A stretch of 64,000 nt of DNA from Bacillus sp. P14.5 (GTDB lineage: Bacteria; Bacillota; Bacilli; Bacillales; Bacillaceae_B): the NCBI RefSeq assembly GCF_003316765.1, contig NZ_NIJF01000070.1, positions 62,001-126,000 of the forward strand. The letters are read 5' to 3'. Positions within the stretch are counted from its first letter, which is position 1, and each line of letters begins with the position of its first letter. This document shows positions 58,879 to 64,000 of this stretch, piece after piece. Below the pieces are notes generated by a model, which worked only from the letters and a program-made list of their open reading frames with translations, made no database searches and was not told the origin of the DNA. Made by a program: the position numbers and the translations under genes.

Positions 58879-60072
58879 TTACGACTCCTTACTAATGTCA
58901 TTCAGGAAACTTTCGCCGTATTTCGGCAGTTTCACATTAAAATTATCTGCTACTGTCGCCCCGATATCTGCAAATGTCTTCCGAACCGGAAGCTCTTTGC
59001 CTCCATTCATCCGCTTGGAATAAACAAGCAATGGAACATACTCTCTTGTATGGTCTGTTCCATGATGAACAGGGTCATTTCCGTGGTCAGCGGTGATAAT
59101 CAGCAAATCATCCTCTGTCATCCGCTCGAATACCTCTGGAAGACGGGCATCGAACTCTTCAAGAGCTTTTCCGTATCCTTCTGGGTCACGTCGATGGCCG
59201 AACAAAGCGTCAAAATCGACAAGATTCAAGAAGCTCAGTCCTGTAAAATCCTGTTCGAATGATTTCACCATTTGATCCATACCATCCATATTATCTTTCG
59301 TTCTGACAGATTCGGTTACACCTTCGCCATTATAAATATCAGAAATTTTCCCCAGGGCAATCACGTCATACCCTGAATCTTTCAACTCGTTCATTACCGT
59401 ACGCTCAAATGGCTTTAGAGCATAGTCATGCCTGTTCGAGGTGCGCTGGAAATTCCCCGGCTTCCCGACAAACGGACGGGCAATGACACGGCCAACAAGG
59501 TATTTCTCTTCCTTCGTCAATTCCCGTGCAATTTCAGAGATTTTATATTGCTCTTCAATCGGAATGATGTCTTCATGAGCAGCGATTTGAAGCACAGGAT
59601 CCGCCGATGTGTACACAATCAGAGCACCTGTTTCCATATGCTCTTCTCCGAGCTCTTCAATGATCGCTGTACCACTTGCTGGTTTATTTCCAATCACCGG
59701 GCGCCCTGTTCTTTCTTCCAATTCTTTCAATAATTCTTCAGGAAACCCATCTGGATAGACTTTGAATGGCTGGCTGATATTAAGGCCCATGATTTCCCAA
59801 TGACCAGTCATTGTATCTTTCCCCACTGAGGCTTCTTCCATTTTAGTATAATAGGCGAGAGGCTCTTCCTGTTTCTCGATCCCTTTAACTTCATGGATGT
59901 TCGCTAAACCAAGCTTAGCCATATTGGGCATGTTCAACCCGTTCATTCTCTCAGCGATATGTCCTAATGTATCTGCTCCTTCATCATTGAATTCCTTGGC
60001 ATCGGGAGCTTCCCCGACTCCTACAGAATCCATGACAACCAGGTGGATTCTTTTATATGTATAATTGCTCAT
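58879..60072 (-). CDS. deoB: Phosphopentomutase
   Basis: The 397-residue alkaline-phosphatase-fold enzyme converts (deoxy)ribose 1-phosphate to the 5-phosphate. Mn ligands lie in [14 protein letters not shown] (D14) and [24 protein letters not shown] lies 9 bases before the ATG at 60072; the frame extends to 60123. Called drm in B. subtilis. It leads the deoB-punA cluster. Confidence 0.95.
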   Translation of the reverse strand: MSNYTYKRIHLVVMDSVGVGEAPDAKEFNDEGADTLGHIAERMNGLNMPNMAKLGLANIHEVKGIEKQEEPLAYYTKMEEASVGKDTMTGHWEIMGLNISQPFKVYPDGFPEELLKELEERTGRPVIGNKPASGTAIIEELGEEHMETGALIVYTSADPVLQIAAHEDIIPIEEQYKISEIARELTKEEKYLVGRVIARPFVGKPGNFQRTSNRHDYALKPFERTVMNELKDSGYDVIALGKISDIYNGEGVTESVRTKDNMDGMDQMVKSFEQDFTGLSFLNLVDFDALFGHRRDPEGYGKALEEFDARLPEVFERMTEDDLLIITADHGNDPVHHGTDHTREYVPLLVYSKRMNGGKELPVRKTFADIGATVADNFNVKLPKYGESFLNDISKES

Positions 60073-60372
60073 CCGTCTCTTCCTCCTTTTTAGATTCAGC
60101 CATTGGGCGGGCACTATCTTCACCCAATCGGCTTACCATTAATATGTTTATAATACCCCGATTGCTATGTTGTAACCAAAGCCATCTGCACAAACTTTAC
60201 TGCTTTATAAAAATGTTTTGAATTATAACACCTTACTTACTTTGAGCAAGAATAAAGCTGATTTCTCTAGTTGAAAAAGGGGAAAATCTGCACAGTCAAG
60301 AGCATCCCAAACCAGAAAGCTAAAAGGATACTCACTGCCGAATCGATATTCGTCAGAAGTCAGACAACCTTT

Positions 60373-60411
60373 ATTTTAAGGCGGCAGTCCTTAAAATACA
60401 AGCGTTTACAT
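60373..60411 (-). promoter_or_regulatory. Inverted repeat and cre-like site upstream of deoB
   Basis: ATTTTAAGG/CCTTAAAAT (60373-60381 and 60389-60397) is a perfect 9-bp inverted repeat. Beside it, on the minus strand, TGTAAACGCTTGTA (60410-60397) resembles a CcpA cre site with about one or two mismatches. No other feature is visible in 60073-60554. Confidence 0.35.
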
Positions 60412-60554
60412 CAAACCCACAGTTTTTTCTATTAGAACTGATATACTTGGAAGCTTAGATTGCAATTTTTACCTCAACAAGTTCTTCGCTAATGCTATGA
60501 TCTCTATCTTATTCCCTAAAAGATTAGAAGCTGTAAAATAAAATCCCCCGGACT

Positions 60555-61448
60555 CTATGCCCGCGGGTGGAATTTTGAATAAACATCTTTCATTCTCGTC
60601 TTTGTCACATGGGTATAGATCTGAGTGGTGGAGATATCGACATGACCCAGCATTTCCTGAACGGCCCTGAGATCCGCGCCATTCTCCAGGAGATGAGTGG
60701 CAAAGGAATGCCTGAGAGTATGAGGAGTAAGCTCTTTTGAAATCTTCGCTTCCGAAGCGAGTCCTTTCAAGATCTTCCAAAACCCCTGTCTGGATAATCC
60801 TTTGCCATGATGGTTCAAAAATAGTGAATCATCTTTATGCTTCTTACTGATCAATTTGGAGCGTCCTTCGTGCAAGTATTTTTCCAGGACTGAGATGGCT
60901 GCCTTGCCGATGGGAATGATCCGTTCCTTGTTGCCTTTACCGATACAACGGACAAACCCCATTTTCAAATGAACATCGTCCATCTGCAGCTTGATCAATT
61001 CTGAGACTCGGATGCCTGTCGCATACAGCACTTCCAGCATCGCCTTATCCCTTATCCCAAGAGGCGTACTTTCCTGCGGCGCTTCCAATAGGGCCTCCAC
61101 CTCATCAATACTGAGCACCTTTGGAAGGGAACGTTCCATCTTCGGTGACTCAATATGTACAGAAGGATCCTGTTCAGTTACCTTTTCTCGCAGAAGGAAC
61201 TGATGAAACGAACGGATTGAAGCAATATGCCGCCCAATGGTTTTACTGGACTTTCCTTCATTTTTCAAGTGACCCAGAAACCCTGTTATGTTGACCCTTT
61301 TTACCCCATTCCAATTTTGTACTGAATCCACATTTTGAAGGAATTTCAAATAATTTTTCAGATCCCGCTGATAGGAATCCACCGAATTCTTGGCCAGCCC
61401 TCTCTCAACGATCAAAAAATGGATAAAATCTTGTAGTCTGCTCTCCAA
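60555..61448 (-). CDS. xerD: Site-specific tyrosine recombinase XerD
   Basis: The 297-residue protein has an N-terminal SAM-like domain (1-90) and a catalytic domain with ATGIRVSEL (first Arg), [11 protein letters not shown] (Lys), [12 protein letters not shown] (His, Arg) and [15 protein letters not shown] (His, nucleophilic Tyr). With CodV/XerC it resolves chromosome dimers at dif. It is called RipX in B. subtilis. Six bases separate it from yqzK. Confidence 0.95.
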   Translation of the reverse strand: MESRLQDFIHFLIVERGLAKNSVDSYQRDLKNYLKFLQNVDSVQNWNGVKRVNITGFLGHLKNEGKSSKTIGRHIASIRSFHQFLLREKVTEQDPSVHIESPKMERSLPKVLSIDEVEALLEAPQESTPLGIRDKAMLEVLYATGIRVSELIKLQMDDVHLKMGFVRCIGKGNKERIIPIGKAAISVLEKYLHEGRSKLISKKHKDDSLFLNHHGKGLSRQGFWKILKGLASEAKISKELTPHTLRHSFATHLLENGADLRAVQEMLGHVDISTTQIYTHVTKTRMKDVYSKFHPRA

Positions 61449-61454
61449 ACTGCA

Positions 61455-61685
61455 TTACTCCCCATTCATATAAAAAAGTAATAACCGGTCCGTCCAGCTG
61501 CGTTCCTCCTCTGAAACAGTCTGGGATACTTTGACAGCGGCACCTTCCGGCTCATCATATCTGTGGTAGCTTTCATATTCTTCGCTTATACACATAATAC
61601 CATAGTAAAAAAGAATCGTAGAGCCTGTGAACAATATAAACACTTTTACAGTGTGCCAAATCGTCTTCATGCTTGATTGAAACAT
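61455..61685 (-). CDS. yqzK: YqzK-like membrane protein (DUF4227)
   Basis: The 76-residue protein has one membrane segment (about 10-30) and the conserved EEYESYHRYDEPEG. GGAGG lies 8 bases before the ATG at 61685; the open frame runs to 61784 but that part crosses the fur terminator. Function unknown. The location between fur and xerD matches B. subtilis. Confidence 0.85.
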   Translation of the reverse strand: MFQSSMKTIWHTVKVFILFTGSTILFYYGIMCISEEYESYHRYDEPEGAAVKVSQTVSEEERSWTDRLLLFYMNGE

Positions 61686-61781
61686 GCGCCTGTCCTCCAT
61701 AAAGGTCGTTTCTAACAAGCTATGACGAAAAAGTGCAGATTTATACCAGGAAAAGCCTAAAAAGTTCTTCTTCTTTTCAAA

Positions 61782-61815
61782 CAAAAAAGAACTGACCCGT
61801 TTCAGCCAGTTCTTC
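61782..61815 (-). terminator. Terminator of fur
   Basis: Stem AAGAACTG/CAGTTCTT followed by TTTT on the minus strand. Confidence 0.85.
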
Positions 61816-61826
61816 TCTCACTGCTA

Positions 61827-62285
61827 TTATTCCTCTCCGTTATCCGTCTTCTCCTGGCATCTCCAGCAGATTCCATGAAACGTGAGGCGGTGGTCTTTTA
61901 TTTTAAACTTCCAATCTCGTTCTACAATGGTTTCTACATCTTCAAGTAAATCATCTTGAATTTCATCTACTGCTCCGCATTCTATGCACACCAGGTGATG
62001 GTGAAAGTGAGCGGCTCCTTCTTGACGGAGATCATACCTCGATACACCATCGCCGAAATTTATTTTGTCTACAATCTTTAACTCTGTCAAAAGCTCCAAG
62101 GTCCGATAGACAGTGGCCAATCCAATTTCGGGAGATTTTTCTTTAACGAGGAGGTATACATCTTCTGCGCTTAGATGATCTTCTTCATTTTCCAACAAAA
62201 CTCTTACTGTCGCTTCCCGCTGAGGTGTCAGCTTATAGCTGGCAGAAGAAAGTTGTTTTTTAATACGGTCTATCCGGCTTTCCAT
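61827..62285 (-). CDS. fur: Ferric uptake regulator Fur
   Basis: The 152-residue protein has an N-terminal winged helix (about 10-85, TPQREATVRVLLENEEDHLSAEDVY), the regulatory metal site HFHHHLVCIECG and structural zinc cysteines CIEC and CWRC. It represses iron-uptake genes. Expression is probably from an extended -10 promoter upstream. Confidence 0.93.
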   Translation of the reverse strand: MESRIDRIKKQLSSASYKLTPQREATVRVLLENEEDHLSAEDVYLLVKEKSPEIGLATVYRTLELLTELKIVDKINFGDGVSRYDLRQEGAAHFHHHLVCIECGAVDEIQDDLLEDVETIVERDWKFKIKDHRLTFHGICWRCQEKTDNGEE

Positions 62286-62318
62286 TATCCGTCTCCCTCC
62301 CTCGTCAATGTCTACATT

Positions 62319-62386
62319 ATTATATCAAAAAGGGAGGAATAAGCAAAATAAAATAATTATAAAGAAGAGATTATAATTTTTATTAA
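62319..62386 (-). promoter_or_regulatory. Fur promoter with AT-rich inverted repeat
   Basis: On the minus strand TGATATAAT (62327-62319) is an extended -10. About 26 bp further upstream, AATTATAA and TTATAATT lie 8 bases apart, an inverted repeat. It is reminiscent of, but not equal to, a PerR box (TTATAATNATTATAA). PerR control of fur is known in B. subtilis; here it is only a suggestion. Confidence 0.4.
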
Positions 62387-62396
62387 ATAATAATTA

Positions 62397-63053
62397 TTAC
62401 TTATTTGACAGATTGACCATCGTCTTCATCAGGTTCGGGGAAATGTAGGCTTCAATACCCGCAGCAATTGTAATGACAGCAATGGCCAGGACGAAAGCCA
62501 GGACGTACCTGGATAGCAGCGGCACCATTTGCACCTGGGAGTGCGGCGAAAGCTTCATGAATATCTTGCGGATGAGCGTCAAGGAAAAACTGACACTAAT
62601 GACGCTGATGAATATGAATGCAGGTATGATTACTATATTCTGTGGAAGAACAGCTGCGAAAGATAGCAGGAAACCGTCCCAGTCCATCTGATTCACCAGG
62701 AAGCCGACTGAGAATCCTATCACGACTCCTTTCATAAACAAAAGGATAAAAATGAGCGGAAGACCAATGATGGATATGCCAAGGAGCCACATGAACCCCA
62801 AATATTTAACATTATGAAGAAAGCTTTGGCGAAATAATTCTTCTGAAGAAGCAATCTTTCCGTCAGATATCTCTCCAAAAAACTGTCCGAGATAAAAATA
62901 AAGATCTTCTTTTTGAGTGAATGAAAGGCTGTTCACAACTACAGCCCCAAAAATGACGCCCATTAAAAAGAGAGTCAATATGAATAGATAGATAGAGGAA
63001 TGTGACTGTACATGTTCAATTATTGGATTTTTTGCTGAGATTCCCTTTCGCAT
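62397..63053 (-). CDS. spoIIM: Stage II sporulation protein M
   Basis: The 218-residue protein has five or six membrane segments and the conserved FFGEISDG, FLHNVKYLGFMWLLGISIIGLP and FPAVLPQN-type stretches. It scaffolds the SpoIID/SpoIIP peptidoglycan hydrolases in engulfment. AGGAGG lies 7 bases before the ATG. Confidence 0.95.
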   Translation of the reverse strand: MRKGISAKNPIIEHVQSHSSIYLFILTLFLMGVIFGAVVVNSLSFTQKEDLYFYLGQFFGEISDGKIASSEELFRQSFLHNVKYLGFMWLLGISIIGLPLIFILLFMKGVVIGFSVGFLVNQMDWDGFLLSFAAVLPQNIVIIPAFIFISVISVSFSLTLIRKIFMKLSPHSQVQMVPLLSRYVLAFVLAIAVITIAAGIEAYISPNLMKTMVNLSNK

Positions 63054-63209
63054 CTTTTTTCCTCCTAAATACGTGTTACTAGATACTATGTTGCAACTCT
63101 AGTAATTATGTCTGTTGGAAAAATAGGTTCCTTCAAGGAAATGTCCTATTTGTCTTGCAGGCCGTGTTCTTATCCGCTATAATTTTCAGAAAACTAAGGA
63201 GGAACCACC

Positions 63210-63797
63210 ATGGATAAACCGATCCTTATTGATTTTCCAGAACGTATTGAAACTAACCGCCTTTACATAAAGCCTTGCAAGCCTGGCGATGGAGAAATGG
63301 TACATGAAGCAATCAACTCATCTATCAAAACGCTGTCGGAATGGATGCCATTTGCCCAAAAGGAACAATCAATTGAAGAAGTCGAGGAAGGAATACGTCA
63401 GTCTTATGCCCAATTTATTGCCAGAAAAGATTTCCTGCTCCATATTTTCGAAAAAGAAAGTGACGAGATGGTTGGCTCGACAGGATATCATCGCATGGAT
63501 TGGAAAGCCGGCAGTGTTGAAATTGGCTACTGGGGGGTTTCCAAGCATAGCGGGAAGGGATACATTACCGAATCCGTCAAAGAACTGACCCGATTTGCTT
63601 TTGAACACTTCGCAGCCAACAGAGTGGAAATCCGCTGTGATGAATTAAATATTGCTTCACGCCGGATTCCTGAGCGTCTGGGTTACACACTGGAGGGAAT
63701 CCTCCGCCGTGACAGTTTGAGCGCTGATGGAAAGCACCTAAGAAACACCTGTGTATATTCAGTTTTGACGGATGAATGGGATTATCATCTACATTAA
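63210..63797 (+). CDS. GNAT acetyltransferase, RimJ/RimL type
   Basis: The 195-residue protein starts ETNRLYIKPCKPGDGEMVHEAIN, typical of the RimJ/RimL ribosomal-protein N-acetyltransferase group, and has the acetyl-CoA site HSGKGYITESVKELTRFAF (about 112-130). The substrate is unknown. AAGGAGG lies 7 bases before the ATG. The only gene at this end on the plus strand. Confidence 0.88.
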   Translation: MDKPILIDFPERIETNRLYIKPCKPGDGEMVHEAINSSIKTLSEWMPFAQKEQSIEEVEEGIRQSYAQFIARKDFLLHIFEKESDEMVGSTGYHRMDWKAGSVEIGYWGVSKHSGKGYITESVKELTRFAFEHFAANRVEIRCDELNIASRRIPERLGYTLEGILRRDSLSADGKHLRNTCVYSVLTDEWDYHLH

Positions 63798-64000
63798 TGC
63801 CGCCCAACTGCCACACAATTTCTCTTCAAATCGGGAAGCCCCTATGGACACATACCCCAATCGGCCATAGTCAGCGGTGAATATAATGAACGCAAATACG
63901 GCCGTGAGCCTTCTTTAAACCGGGGGGATGAAGCAAATTGGGAGCCATCAATGGAAAAACGTATATCAACCGGCTTGAAAGTAAGAAAACAGAAATTTGG

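Noticed and set aside
60469-60780. 103-residue minus-strand protein
   Set aside because: It is another frame of the xerD 3-prime end.

Overview
The window reads as a chromosomal segment of an endospore-forming Bacillaceae bacterium. Gene order closely follows the Bacillus subtilis ypfD-cmk-ypeB-sleB-ypdA-gudB-ypb-fer-res-sigX region and then the spm-dacB-scp-lysA-spoVA-spoIIA-deo-fur-spoIIM region. Sporulation genes (cotJABC, spmAB, dacB, spoVA, spoIIA/sigF, dacF, spoIIM), a sigma-X system and the AGGAGG-type ribosome binding sites all fit. The genus cannot be fixed from the sequence alone. Nearly all genes lie on the minus strand, so transcription runs right to left.

Layout on the + coordinate axis. 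1-640: hairpin repeat array. 0.67-10.8 kb: ypfD, plsC, cmk, ypfB, ypfA, a second array, ypeB-sleB (cortex lysis at germination), prsW, asparaginase, ypdA. 10.8-15.1 kb: repeat-rich DNA around gudB and mecB. 15.1-18 kb: a B12-binding MerR regulator with CarH-type motifs, a calcineurin-like phosphoesterase, a small membrane protein and a CBS protein. 18-26.4 kb: cotJABC, ypbF, a glycosyltransferase, a PAP2 phosphatase, the overlapping ypbB-recS-ypbD-ypbE operon and ferredoxin. 26.4-29.3 kb: third array, FMN riboswitch-ribU, an M23/LysM endopeptidase. 29.8-38.7 kb: rsiX-sigX, resE-resD, resC-resB-resA (cytochrome c maturation and redox control). 38.7-46.7 kb: rluB, spmB-spmA-dacB, fourth array, ypuI, scpB-scpA, ypuF, ribT. 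46.8-60.1 kb: a 29-codon membrane ORF, lysA, a shortened spoVA operon (AA, AB, AEA, AF), fifth array, dacF-spoIIAA-spoIIAB-sigF, pdp, punA, deoB. 60.5-64 kb: xerD, yqzK, fur, spoIIM, a GNAT acetyltransferase.

The most unusual content is between the genes. Five intergenic arrays from four sequence families repeat an inverted-repeat unit with nearly the same period, 52 or 53 bp, about five helical turns. Shorter palindromes near 11.3, 14.8 and 56.25 kb also fall 51-52 or 61 bp apart. A separate MITE-like element of about 150-192 bp is scattered through the intergenic DNA, and four copies have exact 8-bp target duplications. Two further dispersed repeats occur twice each, and one larger duplicated block is interrupted by a MITE.

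Five conserved genes (ypbF, resC, rluB, dacF, punA) are each broken by one missing base in a short A/T homopolymer. Restoring that base gives the expected family length every time, so these are more likely sequence errors than real inactivation.
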